Shown one piece after another: positions 32,223-40,940 of a stretch of DNA of 64,000 bases. The stretch's first letter is position 1. Every line of letters starts with the position of its first letter. Below the pieces are notes generated by a model. That model worked only from the letters and a program-made list of their open reading frames with translations, ran no database searches and had not been told where the DNA came from. This DNA comes from Bradyrhizobium zhanjiangense. GTDB taxonomy: Bacteria; Pseudomonadota; Alphaproteobacteria; Rhizobiales; Xanthobacteraceae. The position numbers were made by a program, and so were the translations under genes. Where the stretch lies: the NCBI RefSeq assembly GCF_004114935.1, contig NZ_CP022221.1, positions 868,001 through 932,000 of the forward strand, read 5' to 3'.

Positions 32223-32977
32223 GTCAGGCCTCCATTGACGTGCCAGATCTGGCCGGTGACGTAAGATGCTTTTGGGGATGCCAGGAAGGCGATGATCTCG
32301 GCGACCTCCTCCGGCCGTCCGCGCCGGCGCATCGGGATCAGCGCTTCGGTCGCAGCGATCTGCTCGGGCGACAGCCGGCTCTCGCTCGGCTTGTCCTTGA
32401 CGATCAGGCCCGGCGCAACTGCGTTGACGGTGATACCGTCTTTCGCAAGCTCGATCGCGGTCAGCCGCACCAAGGCTTCGAGTGCGGAGCGGCTCGCGGC
32501 GGTCGCGGCGAACGGCGCGAATTCGGGCCGGATCGCATGCGCAACGAAGGACGATACCGCGACGATCCGCGCATCGCGCCCAGCACGGAGTTGCGGAAGC
32601 GCAAGCTTCACGAAACGCGTGAAGGCGAGAGCGGATTCGTCCATCGCCTGCATGAATTGATCGGCCGGCGTGCCGATCGCGCTGCCGCGGCGGGCGTGGC
32701 CTCCAATCAGGATCAATCCGTCAAGCCGGCCGAAATCGAGATGCGCAGTCGCGCATGCCAGCGTCAGGGCGACTTCATTGGCGAGATCACCGAGGCATGT
32801 TGCAACGGCCGCACCGCGGGCTTGCGCCTCCGCCGCGGTAACCTTGAGTCCGTCCTCGTTCGATCGCGTGTGCAGCACGAGCCCGATGCCGGGCGCTGCG
32901 AGCAGCTTTGCGGTGGCGCGGCCGATGCCGCTGGCAGCGCCGGTGACGAGATACACGCGTTCAATATCGGACATCAC
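32219..32977 (-). CDS. SDR-family protein with degenerate active site
   Basis: A 252-residue Rossmann-fold protein. The cofactor motif [11 protein letters not shown] is intact (about residues 11-21), as is the catalytic-region Ser (VAVSSFVA). The YxxxK motif is not: where family members have YxASKxAL this one reads TAASRSAL, so Tyr becomes Thr and Lys becomes Arg. The C-terminal VNAVAPGLI and [11 protein letters not shown] are typical. It overlaps both neighbours by four bases, so it is translationally coupled between the transporter ATPase and the enolase-superfamily enzyme. It may be a non-catalytic or altered-mechanism SDR. Confidence 0.88.
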   Translation of the reverse strand: MMSDIERVYLVTGAASGIGRATAKLLAAPGIGLVLHTRSNEDGLKVTAAEAQARGAAVATCLGDLANEVALTLACATAHLDFGRLDGLILIGGHARRGSAIGTPADQFMQAMDESALAFTRFVKLALPQLRAGRDARIVAVSSFVAHAIRPEFAPFAATAASRSALEALVRLTAIELAKDGITVNAVAPGLIVKDKPSESRLSPEQIAATEALIPMRRRGRPEEVAEIIAFLASPKASYVTGQIWHVNGGLT

Positions 32978-33780
32978 GATGCCGTTGTGGCCGGCGGCAG
33001 CGCGCCGGTGCGGTGGAAATGGCTGAGGAAGGCGCGCGTCGCGGCCTCCTGCGGATTGTCGATCACCTGCCGCGCCGGGCCTTCCTCGATCACGATTCCG
33101 TCGCGCATGAACATGACACGCTCGGCGACCTCGCGGGCAAACGCGATCTCGTGGGTCACGATCACCATGGTCATGCCCTCGGACGCCAGCTGCTGCATCA
33201 CGCTCAAGACCTCGCCGACCAATTCAGGGTCGAGCGCCGAGGTGGCCTCGTCGAACAGCATCACATCAGGCTCCATCGCGAGCGCGCGCGCGATCGCGAC
33301 GCGCTGCTTCTGGCCGCCGGAGAGTGTCGCCGGATATTGGTCGGCCTTCTCGGCTAGGCCCACCTTGGCGAGCTGCGCACGGGCGAGCTTCTCGGCGTCA
33401 GCCTTGGTCATCCGCCGCACCGTGACCGGCCCCTCCATCACGTTCTGGAGCGTCGTCATGTGCGGGAACAGATTAAAGTGCTGGAAGACCATGCCGGTGG
33501 TGGCGCGGAATCTTGCCAGCGTCTTCACGTCGGGGAGCTTCGAACCGTCGCCAAATGAAAAGCGCGTGTCGCCGACGCGCACGCTGCCGCCGTCGGGCAC
33601 GACCAGGAGATTGATGCAGCGGAGCAGCGTCGATTTGCCCGAGCCGGACGGGCCAATCAGCGCGACCACGCCGCCCTTGGCGACGTCAAGATTGATGTTC
33701 TTCAGGACCTCGTTGCTGCCAAAGCTCTTGCGCAGGCCGCGGATTTCGATTTTTGAGGTGTTATTGGACGTCTCGCTCAT
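32974..33780 (-). CDS. Amino acid ABC transporter ATPase
   Basis: A 268-residue ATPase of the GlnQ/HisP group. Walker A is [13 protein letters not shown] (about residues 43-55), Q-loop [12 protein letters not shown], signature [15 protein letters not shown], Walker [15 protein letters not shown] and switch His in VTHEIAFA. Its ATG overlaps the permease stop by four bases, and its stop overlaps the SDR start. It energises the importer for a polar amino acid or related solute. Confidence 0.94.
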   Translation of the reverse strand: MSETSNNTSKIEIRGLRKSFGSNEVLKNINLDVAKGGVVALIGPSGSGKSTLLRCINLLVVPDGGSVRVGDTRFSFGDGSKLPDVKTLARFRATTGMVFQHFNLFPHMTTLQNVMEGPVTVRRMTKADAEKLARAQLAKVGLAEKADQYPATLSGGQKQRVAIARALAMEPDVMLFDEATSALDPELVGEVLSVMQQLASEGMTMVIVTHEIAFAREVAERVMFMRDGIVIEEGPARQVIDNPQEAATRAFLSHFHRTGALPPATTAS

Positions 33781-34439
33781 TCACTCACCGCCAATCGCTT
33801 CTCGCCGCGCCGGACGATGATGGTGAGCGGAATCAGGATCGCCGCATAGGCGACCGCGACGGCGGTGTAGGTTTCCAGCGGCCGGTAGCTGTCATGGGCG
33901 GCGACCTGGCTCTGATAGACGAGGTCGGGCACCGCCAGCACCGAAACCAGCGAGGTGTTCTTGAACTGGATGATGGACTGGTTCATCAGCGCCGGGATCA
34001 TGCGCTTGATCGCCTGCGGCAGCACGATGCGGCGCATGGTCTGGATCGGCGTCATGCCGAGCGCGGCGCCGGCTTCGGACTGGCCGCTGTCGATCGAGAC
34101 GATGCCGCCGCGGATGATCTCCGAATAGAACGAGCCGCCATAGAGCGAGAGCGCCAGCGCCGAGGCGGTGATCGGCGTCATCTCGACGCCGGCGAGGATC
34201 GGCAGCGCGTAATAGAACCAGATCAGCTGCACCAGGATCGGCGTGCAGCGGAACGCCTCGATGAAGGCGAGCGCAGCAAGGCGCAGCGCCCTGAAGCGCG
34301 ACAGGCTGCCGAACGCACCAAGCAGGCCGAACAGCAGCCCGCACACGACGATGACCACGGTGAAGCCGACGGTGACGCCGAGCCCGTTGAGAAAGAGCCA
34401 GCGATAGCCCCAGAGGATGCCGAAGTCCCACTGATACAT
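33777..34439 (-). CDS. Amino acid ABC transporter permease (HisM/GlnP type)
   Basis: A 220-residue inner-membrane permease. It has the HisM-type N-terminus ([20 protein letters not shown]), the motif [20 protein letters not shown] and the EAA loop region [23 protein letters not shown] (in two parts, about residues 137-160). Only one permease gene is present, so it probably works as a homodimer. It begins 186 bases after the binding-protein gene, with a family A repeat between. Confidence 0.93.
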   Translation of the reverse strand: MYQWDFGILWGYRWLFLNGLGVTVGFTVVIVVCGLLFGLLGAFGSLSRFRALRLAALAFIEAFRCTPILVQLIWFYYALPILAGVEMTPITASALALSLYGGSFYSEIIRGGIVSIDSGQSEAGAALGMTPIQTMRRIVLPQAIKRMIPALMNQSIIQFKNTSLVSVLAVPDLVYQSQVAAHDSYRPLETYTAVAVAYAAILIPLTIIVRRGEKRLAVSE

Positions 34440-34456
34440 GCGTGCTTTCTTGCTTC

Positions 34457-34584
34457 ACCTCTCCCGCTTGCGGGAGAGGTCGTGCCGCATCGAAGATGCG
34501 GCACGGGTGAGGGTTCTTTCCTCTGGGGGAGTCTTGCCAGCTGAGCCACCCTCTCCCCAACCCTCTCCCGCAAGCGGGAGAGGG
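34457..34584. repeat. Family A repeat inside the amino-acid ABC operon
   Basis: The hairpins are acctctcccgc-tt-gcgggagaggt (34457-34480) and ccctctcccgc-aa-gcgggagaggg (34561-34584). It lies between the binding-protein and permease genes, as family A copies do in the first ABC operon. Confidence 0.85.
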
Positions 34585-34625
34585 GGCGCAGCGAGATTGC
34601 CGATGCAGCGGCGCCCAATCATACG

Positions 34626-35480
34626 CTACAGCGACACGCCCGGCGGAATGTCCGCCTCGGTCACGCCCACCAGCTCCATGTTGGTGATGATTGCATTGCG
34701 GATGAAGCCGAGGCCCTTGTTGAAGTCGATCCAGGTGTTGACGTAATCGCGCCAGGTCTTGTCGGTCTCGCGGCGGAAGCCGGCATTGGAGGTGGTGGCG
34801 AAGATCGGCGTCGGCAGCACGAGCTGGCAGAGCGAGGGATTCTTCTTCAGCACGGTCAGCGACAGCATGGTGATCAGGCACTGCGCGTCGACGCGGCCGG
34901 TCTGGAGTGCGGCGGTGGCATCGTCCGCGGTCTTCAGCCGCGTGATCTGCGCCTTCGGCGTCAGGCGGCTGACGACCTGGTCGTGCGAGGAGCCCTGGTC
35001 GACCGCGATCTTGATGTCGGGCGAGTTCAGCTCGGCCCAGCTCTTCGGCTTGAAGTCCTTCTTGCAGAGGATGGCGAAGGCGTTGTTGAAAACCGGCACC
35101 GAGAAGTCCACGACCAGCGCGCGTTTCGGCGTCGGGTTGAGGCCGAAGAAGATGTCGATCTTGTTGGCCTGCAGATCGAGCACCGAATTGCCCCAGGTGG
35201 TTTCGGTGATCTCAAGCTCGGCCTCCATGTCGTCGGCGAGCCCCTTGGCGATGTCGATGTAAAAACCCTTCCACTGGCCGGATGCGAGATCCTTCATGTA
35301 GTAGGGCGCGCCGCCGCCGACCGCGCCGATCCGCATCTTCTTGGTCCGGCGGATGCGGGCGAAGGTCGATTCGTTCGGATCGGCCGCCTGCGCCACGGCC
35401 GGGGAGGCCAGCGCCCCCGCGGCCGCTGCACCAATGGCACCAAGTCCGACAATCGATGCAACATCACGACGTGTAACCAT
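34626..35480 (-). CDS. Amino acid ABC transporter substrate-binding protein
   Basis: A 284-residue periplasmic binding protein of SBP_bac_3 type. It starts MVTRRDVASIVGLGAIG, with a twin-Arg Tat-like signal ending ASPAVAQA; ATG 35489 is an alternative start. Family features include the ligand-domain text YYMKDLASGQWKGFYIDIAK, DIFFGLNPTPKRA, and the hinge region IKIAVDQGSS. It is the first gene of the operon with permease, ATPase, SDR and enolase-superfamily enzyme. The ligand is probably an amino acid or betaine-like compound, inferred from context. Confidence 0.92.
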   Translation of the reverse strand: MVTRRDVASIVGLGAIGAAAAGALASPAVAQAADPNESTFARIRRTKKMRIGAVGGGAPYYMKDLASGQWKGFYIDIAKGLADDMEAELEITETTWGNSVLDLQANKIDIFFGLNPTPKRALVVDFSVPVFNNAFAILCKKDFKPKSWAELNSPDIKIAVDQGSSHDQVVSRLTPKAQITRLKTADDATAALQTGRVDAQCLITMLSLTVLKKNPSLCQLVLPTPIFATTSNAGFRRETDKTWRDYVNTWIDFNKGLGFIRNAIITNMELVGVTEADIPPGVSL

Positions 35481-35661
35481 TGGGATCAATCGCTTTTCTG
35501 GTTGGATGGAGTTCCGCCAATCGTTCTTAGCAAGGTGGTCCCAGCAGCGAAAGCACAGCCTATCGGCTGGGCAGATCTGGAATTGCCCGGATGCTGGGCA
35601 AACTCAACCGGTTCAAGCCGATACCCGCTTGCTTTCCGCTCCCTTTGGCCCCAAATAGGGA

Positions 35662-35762
35662 CCGGGAGATTGGCGGTGGACGAGCCACTCGCCAACCGGG
35701 TCAGGTCCGGAAGGAAGCAGCCCTAACGAGGTCTGGATCGGGTCGCTCGTCAGTCTCCTACC
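35662..35762 (+). ncRNA. ffs: Signal recognition particle RNA (4.5S)
   Basis: The apical SRP signature ggtcaggtccggaaggaagc, with its paired side ending near gtctggatcggg, lies at 35699-35722. The outer stem pairs ggaga (35665-35669) with tctcc (35754-35758). A T-run (35765-35769) follows as terminator. It is the bacterial short SRP RNA that binds Ffh. The location just before dnaX is conserved in alphaproteobacteria. Confidence 0.93.
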
Positions 35763-35854
35763 TGTTTTTCCGAGCGAATTGCGCCGGCGGCCTCCCGCTG
35801 GCGCGCTCCTTTCCGCAAAAGCCGGCCGAGAGAGATTTCATTGCGGATCGACCG

Positions 35855-37696
35855 ATGACCGACGCTGGCGCCCCTCCCAATTCCGACAGCGCCAGCCAGG
35901 CTGGCTTCGCACTCGGCGCCGAGCCGGGCACGCCCTACCGGGTGCTGGCGCGCAAATACCGTCCTTCCTCTTTCGATGATCTGATCGGCCAGGAGGCCGT
36001 GGTCCGCACCGTCTCCAACGCGTTCGAGACAGGGCGCATTCCGCAGGCCTGGATTCTCACCGGCGTCCGCGGGGTCGGCAAGACCACCACTGCGCGTATT
36101 CTGGCCCGTGCGCTCAACTATGAGATGCCGGATGGTTCGGTGAAGGGCCCGACCATCCACATGCCGACGTTAGGGGTGCACTGCCAGGCGATCATGGAAA
36201 GCCGGCACATGGACGTGCTGGAGATGGACGCCGCGTCGCATACCGGCGTCGACGACGTCCGCCAGATCAATGACAGCGTGCGTTATGCCCCCGCCAGCGC
36301 CCGCTACAAGGTCTACATCATCGACGAAGTCCACATGCTGTCGACGGCGGCGTTCAACGCCTTCCTGAAGACGCTGGAGGAGCCGCCGGAGCACGCCAAG
36401 TTCGTGTTCGCCACGACGGAGATTCGTAAGGTTCCAGTCACGGTGCTGTCGCGCTGCCAGCGCTTTGACCTGCGCCGGGTCGAGGCCGACGTGCTGATGA
36501 AGCACCTCGCCAACATCGCGGCCAAGGAAAGCGTCGAGATCGAGCCGGAGGCGCTCGGCATCATCGCGCGTGCCGCCGAAGGCTCGGTGCGCGATTCGCT
36601 GTCGCTGCTCGACCAGGCGATCGCGCATGCGGCGGGGCAGGTGCAGGCCGATGCCGTCAGGCAGATGCTGGGCCTCGCCGATCGCACCCGTGTCATCGAT
36701 CTCTTCGATTCGCTGACGCGCGGCGACATCGCGGCCGCCTTTAAGGAGTTCCGCGACCAGTACGACGTCGGCGCCGATCCCATCGTCGTGCTTTCGGACC
36801 TCGCCGAATTCGTCAATTTCGTCACCCGCGTGAAGATAGTGCCGGCAACCGCCGACAACGTCGCCTATGGCGAGACCGAGCGGGTGCGCGCGAAGGATTT
36901 CGCTTCGAAGATCTCGATGCGCGTGCTGTCGCGGATGTGGCAGATGCTGCTCAAGGGCATCACCGAGGTGCAGGCCGCGACGCGTCCCGCCGCGGCCGCC
37001 GAAATGGTGCTGGTGCGCATTGCCTATGTCGCCGACCTGCCGACGCCGGACGAAGCGATCCGGATGCTGGAGCAGAACGGCGGCGGCTCGCCGATCGTGA
37101 GCGGCGCCAGCGCCGCGCGCAGCGCGCCTTCGGCGCCGGTTGCTTCCACGGCCCCAGTTCGCATGCCGACATCCTCGCCGTCCTCGTTCGGCGGTGGCGC
37201 TGCCCGGCCGCAGATGGCGGCGCCCGCGCCCGATCCGCAAGGCGCAACGCCGGTGCTGCGCGTCACCAGTTTCACCCAGCTCGTTGCGCTGGCGGGGCAG
37301 AAGCGCGACCTCCTCACCAAGGGCGCGCTCGAAGGCGACATGCGCCTCGTCCGCTTCGAGGAAGGTAGGCTGGAGGTCGCGCTCGAGCCTAACGCCTCCA
37401 AGACCATGATCTCCGAGCTCGCGAAGAAGTTCGAGCTGTGGACCGGTCGCCGCTGGACCGTGATCGTCTCCAACGAGCAGGGCCAGCCGACGCTGCGCTC
37501 GGTGAACCAGGCCGCGAAGCAGGAGCATGCGCGCACCGCCGAGGCCGACCCGCGCGTGCAGGAGGTGCTGTCGCGTTTCCCCGGTGCGAAGGTCGTCGAG
37601 GTCCGCAGGCTTGCCCCCGAGACGCCGGAAACCAATATTAACTCGGACTATGGCAGTGACGATCCGCTAGAGGGTTCCGACGGCGACGATCTCTAG
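35855..37696 (+). CDS. dnaX: DNA polymerase III subunit tau/gamma
   Basis: A 613-residue clamp-loader ATPase. It starts at ATG 35855 (MTDAGAPPNSDSAS); the long upstream frame crosses the SRP RNA and is rejected. Landmarks are the N-terminal YRVLARKYRPSSFDDLIGQE, Walker A GVRGVGKTT (about 69-77), Walker B KVYIIDEVHML, SRC motif VTVLSRCQRFDLRR, then the clamp-loader collar and a Pro/Ala-rich linker before the C-terminal tau domain. Only one Cys (GVHCQAIMESRH) remains of the usual four-Cys zinc module. No slippery A-run giving a gamma frameshift was seen. It heads the conserved dnaX-ybaB-recR set. Confidence 0.95.
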   Translation: MTDAGAPPNSDSASQAGFALGAEPGTPYRVLARKYRPSSFDDLIGQEAVVRTVSNAFETGRIPQAWILTGVRGVGKTTTARILARALNYEMPDGSVKGPTIHMPTLGVHCQAIMESRHMDVLEMDAASHTGVDDVRQINDSVRYAPASARYKVYIIDEVHMLSTAAFNAFLKTLEEPPEHAKFVFATTEIRKVPVTVLSRCQRFDLRRVEADVLMKHLANIAAKESVEIEPEALGIIARAAEGSVRDSLSLLDQAIAHAAGQVQADAVRQMLGLADRTRVIDLFDSLTRGDIAAAFKEFRDQYDVGADPIVVLSDLAEFVNFVTRVKIVPATADNVAYGETERVRAKDFASKISMRVLSRMWQMLLKGITEVQAATRPAAAAEMVLVRIAYVADLPTPDEAIRMLEQNGGGSPIVSGASAARSAPSAPVASTAPVRMPTSSPSSFGGGAARPQMAAPAPDPQGATPVLRVTSFTQLVALAGQKRDLLTKGALEGDMRLVRFEEGRLEVALEPNASKTMISELAKKFELWTGRRWTVIVSNEQGQPTLRSVNQAAKQEHARTAEADPRVQEVLSRFPGAKVVEVRRLAPETPETNINSDYGSDDPLEGSDGDDL

Positions 37697-37764
37697 CGCA
37701 TGATCCGGACCCGAAGGGCCGCGTAGCGAAAAGTGCGAAGCGGTTTTCCGATAAGATCATGCGC
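37696..37764. repeat. RIME-like palindromic element
   Basis: A perfect 10-bp inverted pair, gcgcatgatc ... gatcatgcgc, overlaps the last base of the dnaX stop and encloses gaaaagtgcgaagcggtttt. It resembles RIME-type mosaic elements of rhizobia; only this copy is in the window. Confidence 0.7.
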
Positions 37765-37829
37765 AAACAATATGCTAAGGCACGATGATGATTCATAGCG
37801 CCTTAGCCTCTTTCAAGGACACGCGAGCT

Positions 37830-38150
37830 ATGGCTGATTTTCTCGGCATGATGAAGCAGGCGGCGCAGCTGCAATCCAAGATGCAGGAGATGCAGGACCA
37901 GCTCGCCAACGTCGAGGTTGAAGGCATCTCCGGCGGCGGCCTCGTCGCCGTGCGCATGACCGCGAAGATGGACGTCAAGGGCATCAAGATCGATCCCTCG
38001 CTGATGAAGGCGGAAGAGCGCGAGGTGCTGGAAGACCTGCTCGTCACCGCCTTCGGTGATGCCCGCCGCAAGGCGGAGACTGCGATGCAGGAGAAGATGC
38101 AGGCCCTCACCGGCGGGCTCGGCCTGCCGCCGGGGCTGTTCGGCCAGTAA
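37830..38150 (+). CDS. YbaB/EbfC family nucleoid-associated protein
   Basis: A 106-residue small DNA-binding protein. It begins [20 protein letters not shown] at ATG 37830 with AAGGA upstream; an extension to 37785 is less likely. The typical KMQEMQDQL helix and the conserved [19 protein letters not shown] segment are visible. It forms tweezer-like dimers that coat DNA. It lies between dnaX and recR as in many bacteria, with its stop one base before the recR start. Confidence 0.93.
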   Translation: MADFLGMMKQAAQLQSKMQEMQDQLANVEVEGISGGGLVAVRMTAKMDVKGIKIDPSLMKAEEREVLEDLLVTAFGDARRKAETAMQEKMQALTGGLGLPPGLFGQ

Positions 38151-38151
38151 G

Positions 38152-38754
38152 ATGGGCGCTGTTGCAGGTCCTGAAATCGAGCGGCTGGTCCAGCTGCTCG
38201 CGCGGCTGCCGGGCCTCGGCCCGCGCTCGGCGCGACGTGCGGCGCTGCATCTGATCAAGAAGCGCGAGGCGCTGATGATGCCGCTGTCGTCGGCATTGCA
38301 GGTCGCGCTCGACAAGGTCGAGGTATGCAAGACCTGCGGCAACATCGACACGCAAAACCCCTGTACCGTCTGCACCGATCCAAAGCGCGATCCCTCCATC
38401 ATCGTCGTCGTCGCCGACGTCGCCGACCTCTGGGCGCTGGAGCGGGCCAATGCCACCCAGGGGCGCTATCACGTGCTCGGCGCGACATTGTCGCCGCTCG
38501 ACGGCGTCGGCCCGCAGGATCTCACCATCGACGCGCTGGTGGCGCGCGCGCATGATTCGCAGGTGCAGGAGATCATCCTGGCGCTGAATGCGACGGTGGA
38601 CGGCCAGACCACGGCGCATTACATCACCGACCTGCTTCAGGACGCCAATGTGAAGGTGACGCGGCTCGCCCATGGTGTTCCTGTCGGCGGCGAGCTTGAT
38701 TATCTCGATGAAGGTACGCTATCGGCTGCGATGCGGCAGCGCACCCTGTTCTAG
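38152..38754 (+). CDS. recR: Recombination mediator protein RecR
   Basis: A 200-residue DNA repair protein. It has an N-terminal helix-hairpin-helix ([17 protein letters not shown]), the C4 zinc finger [16 protein letters not shown] (about residues 57-72), the TOPRIM domain starting [16 protein letters not shown] and a Walker B-like C-terminus ending [19 protein letters not shown]. With RecO and RecF it loads RecA at gaps. ATG 38152 follows the ybaB stop immediately, so it is co-translated. Confidence 0.96.
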   Translation: MGAVAGPEIERLVQLLARLPGLGPRSARRAALHLIKKREALMMPLSSALQVALDKVEVCKTCGNIDTQNPCTVCTDPKRDPSIIVVVADVADLWALERANATQGRYHVLGATLSPLDGVGPQDLTIDALVARAHDSQVQEIILALNATVDGQTTAHYITDLLQDANVKVTRLAHGVPVGGELDYLDEGTLSAAMRQRTLF

Positions 38755-38781
38755 CCATCCAGACTTTACGGAACGGACGAC

Positions 38782-39216
38782 ATGACGAAACTTTTCGCCA
38801 CACGATTGGCTTTGGTCGCGACGATGATGGTGCTGGTGAGCCCGGCCATCTCCGCGCAGCAGGGCGACGAGACGCCGCCGCCGTCCAAGCCCGGCAAGCC
38901 GATCAACACCGGCGACGTGCTCTCCGGCGAGCTGAATGCGATGAAGGTGCGCGACGTCAAGAACGGCAAGCGCGTCGCGACTTATCAGATCACCTCCGAG
39001 CCGCGCCGCCTGCCGCCGCCGAACGGGCTATGCAATCTCGAGACCGCCCCCGAAACCTTCCAGCTCGTCACCTCCAGCGACGCGCAGGCCGCGCAGTTGA
39101 AATCGTTCGTCGGCAAGGAGATCTCGGTCAAGGTCGACGAGATCGCCTGCGCCAGCGATGCCGGCCAGATGAGCGAGGCCGTGATCACGAAGTGGAGTTT
39201 GATCAAGAAGCAGTAG
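38782..39216 (+). CDS. Hypothetical secreted protein
   Basis: A 144-residue protein with a clear Sec signal peptide (LALVATMMVLVSPAISA, cut near residue 25), so it is probably periplasmic. The mature part has a Pro-rich start (DETPPPSKPGKP) and two Cys (GLCNLE and EIACAS) that could form a disulfide. I do not recognise a family with a known role. It starts 27 bases after recR and might share its transcript. The spacing looks conserved-core-like, but the function is unknown. Confidence 0.75.
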   Translation: MTKLFATRLALVATMMVLVSPAISAQQGDETPPPSKPGKPINTGDVLSGELNAMKVRDVKNGKRVATYQITSEPRRLPPPNGLCNLETAPETFQLVTSSDAQAAQLKSFVGKEISVKVDEIACASDAGQMSEAVITKWSLIKKQ

Positions 39217-39254
39217 GCTCGCGACGCTTTCTCCGTCATCATTGCGAGGAGCAA

Positions 39255-39357
39255 GCTGCCGTAGGGTGGGCAAAGGCGCAAAGCGCCGTGCCCACCATCT
39301 TTCGTCAATCGCGCTGAAGGTTGGTGGGCACGCTTTGCTTTGCCCATCCTACGGCAT
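39255..39357. repeat. Family D palindromic repeat, uninterrupted copy
   Basis: The ends are gccgtagggtgggcaaaggc and tgctttgcccatcctacggc. This copy serves as the empty-site reference for the IS110 insertion near 10.3 kb. Its left end (39259-39271) matches the IS bridge-RNA target guides; the right end has one mismatch. Confidence 0.85.
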
Positions 39358-39379
39358 CGCGGGCGTGGCGCTCGCGGTA

Positions 39380-40738
39380 TCAAACCCTCACCGGCCCCAG
39401 CGTCTCGAAATGCCCGCGCTTCTGCAGCCAGGCCAGCAGCACCAGGCTCGGGATCGCCACCAGCACGCAGATCACGAAGAACAGCGCCCAGCCGGTCGTA
39501 TCAGCCACGAAGCCGGCGCCTGATGACAGATACGTTCGTCCCACCGCCGCAAGCGCGGTGAGCAGCGCGTATTGCGTCGCCGTGTGCAGCGGGTTCCTGC
39601 ACAGGGCGGAGAGGTAGGCGACGAAGATCACGGTGCCGATGGCGCTGGTGAAGTTCTCGGCCGTGATGGCGAAGGCGAGCGCCCATTGGCTGGTGCCGAC
39701 GAACGCCAGCCAGGAGAACGAAAGATTGGCGAGCGCCTGCACCACGCCGCCGATCCAGAGGCTGGTCGCCAGCGAATAACGCCGCGCGACAAAACCGCCG
39801 GCAAAGCCGCCGATCAGCGTCGCGGCGAGCCCGACGCCCTTCACGATCGCCGCATAGTCGTTGCGGGAGAAGCCGAGGTCGATCACGAACGGCGCCGTCA
39901 TCGTGCCGGAGAAGGCATCGGTGAACTTGAACAGCACCACGAAAGCGAGCGCGGCGAGCGCGTCCTTGCGGGAGAGGAATTCGGCGAAGGCGCCGATCGC
40001 GGCCTGAACGACGCGAGCGAAGGCCGGCTCTGCGTGCGTCGCCGCTTCCGCCTTTGTCGATTGCTCAGGCTCGGTTGCGACGAGCGCCGTGAGCGTCCCG
40101 ATCAGCACCATCGCGGCCATCACCACGTAGCCCCACATCCAGGCCGAGTGTCGCGTAATGCCGGTGCCCTCGAAGCCGGAGACGATGAACAGCGCGCCCG
40201 CGGTCGACACCAGCATGCCGATACGATAGGCCGCGACATAAGCGGCCATTCCGGCCGCCTGCTCGCTCTCCGGCAGGCTCTCGACGCGGAAGGCATCGAC
40301 CACGATGTCCTGGGTCGAGGACGTGGTCGCGACCAGCAGCGCGCCGAGCGCGACGTAGAACGGCGAGCGCGCAGGATCGGTCATCGCCAGCAGCAGGATG
40401 GCGATGATTAGCAGCAGCTGCGAGAACAAGAGCCAGCCACGCCGCCGCCCGAAGATGCGGGTGAACAGCGGCACATGGATCGCATCCACCAGCGGCGCCC
40501 ACAAAAATTTCAGCGTGTAGGGCGTGCCGACCAGCGCAAACAGCCCGATAGTCTTGAGATCGACCCCGACCTCCCGCATCCACACCAGCAACGTCGAACC
40601 CGACAGCGCCAGCGGCAGGCCTGAGGAGAAGCCGAGGAACAGCACGATCAGCACCCGCGGTTGCAGGTACACGGCAAGGCTGTCACGCCAGGAGGCAGCG
40701 GTGGCGCCAGCGGAGGAGGTCGCGTCGGGTGCGGTCAT
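39380..40738 (-). CDS. AmpG-like MFS transporter
   Basis: A 452-residue, about 12-helix major facilitator protein resembling AmpG muropeptide permeases. Key segments are VLFLGFSSGLPLALSGSTLL (about residues 33-52), LKFLWAPLVDAIHVP, SSTQDIVVDAFRVE and GGFAGGFVARRYSL. AmpG imports anhydromuropeptides for cell-wall recycling and beta-lactamase induction. No amidase or beta-lactamase gene is adjacent, so function rests on family similarity. It is followed on its 5' side by a family A repeat. Confidence 0.87.
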   Translation of the reverse strand: MTAPDATSSAGATAASWRDSLAVYLQPRVLIVLFLGFSSGLPLALSGSTLLVWMREVGVDLKTIGLFALVGTPYTLKFLWAPLVDAIHVPLFTRIFGRRRGWLLFSQLLLIIAILLLAMTDPARSPFYVALGALLVATTSSTQDIVVDAFRVESLPESEQAAGMAAYVAAYRIGMLVSTAGALFIVSGFEGTGITRHSAWMWGYVVMAAMVLIGTLTALVATEPEQSTKAEAATHAEPAFARVVQAAIGAFAEFLSRKDALAALAFVVLFKFTDAFSGTMTAPFVIDLGFSRNDYAAIVKGVGLAATLIGGFAGGFVARRYSLATSLWIGGVVQALANLSFSWLAFVGTSQWALAFAITAENFTSAIGTVIFVAYLSALCRNPLHTATQYALLTALAAVGRTYLSSGAGFVADTTGWALFFVICVLVAIPSLVLLAWLQKRGHFETLGPVRV

Positions 40739-40774
40739 GGGGTGGTATTAGCAGATTCTAGGGGCGCTGCCTCT

Positions 40775-40936
40775 TCTCCCTCTCCCCCGTTCTTACGGGG
40801 AGAGGGTTGGGGTAAGGGGCCTCTCGCCACATTTGAACTCGTCGAGGGACCTGTACCCCTCACCCGGATTGCGCCGGACGATGCTTCGCATCGCCGGTGG
40901 CAATCCGACCTCTCCCCGCAAGCGGGGAGAGGTGAA
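40775..40936. repeat. Family A repeat
   Basis: The arms are ctcccccgttcttacgggga and cctctccccgc-aa-gcggggagagg (40909-40932), with the interior ggattgcgccggacgatgct shared with the copy at 16.8 kb. It lies between rmuC and the AmpG-like gene. Confidence 0.82.
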
Positions 40937-40940
40937 GACG

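Noticed and set aside
35591..35854. Longer DnaX start upstream
   Set aside because: The extension would translate the SRP RNA gene; homology starts after ATG 35855.
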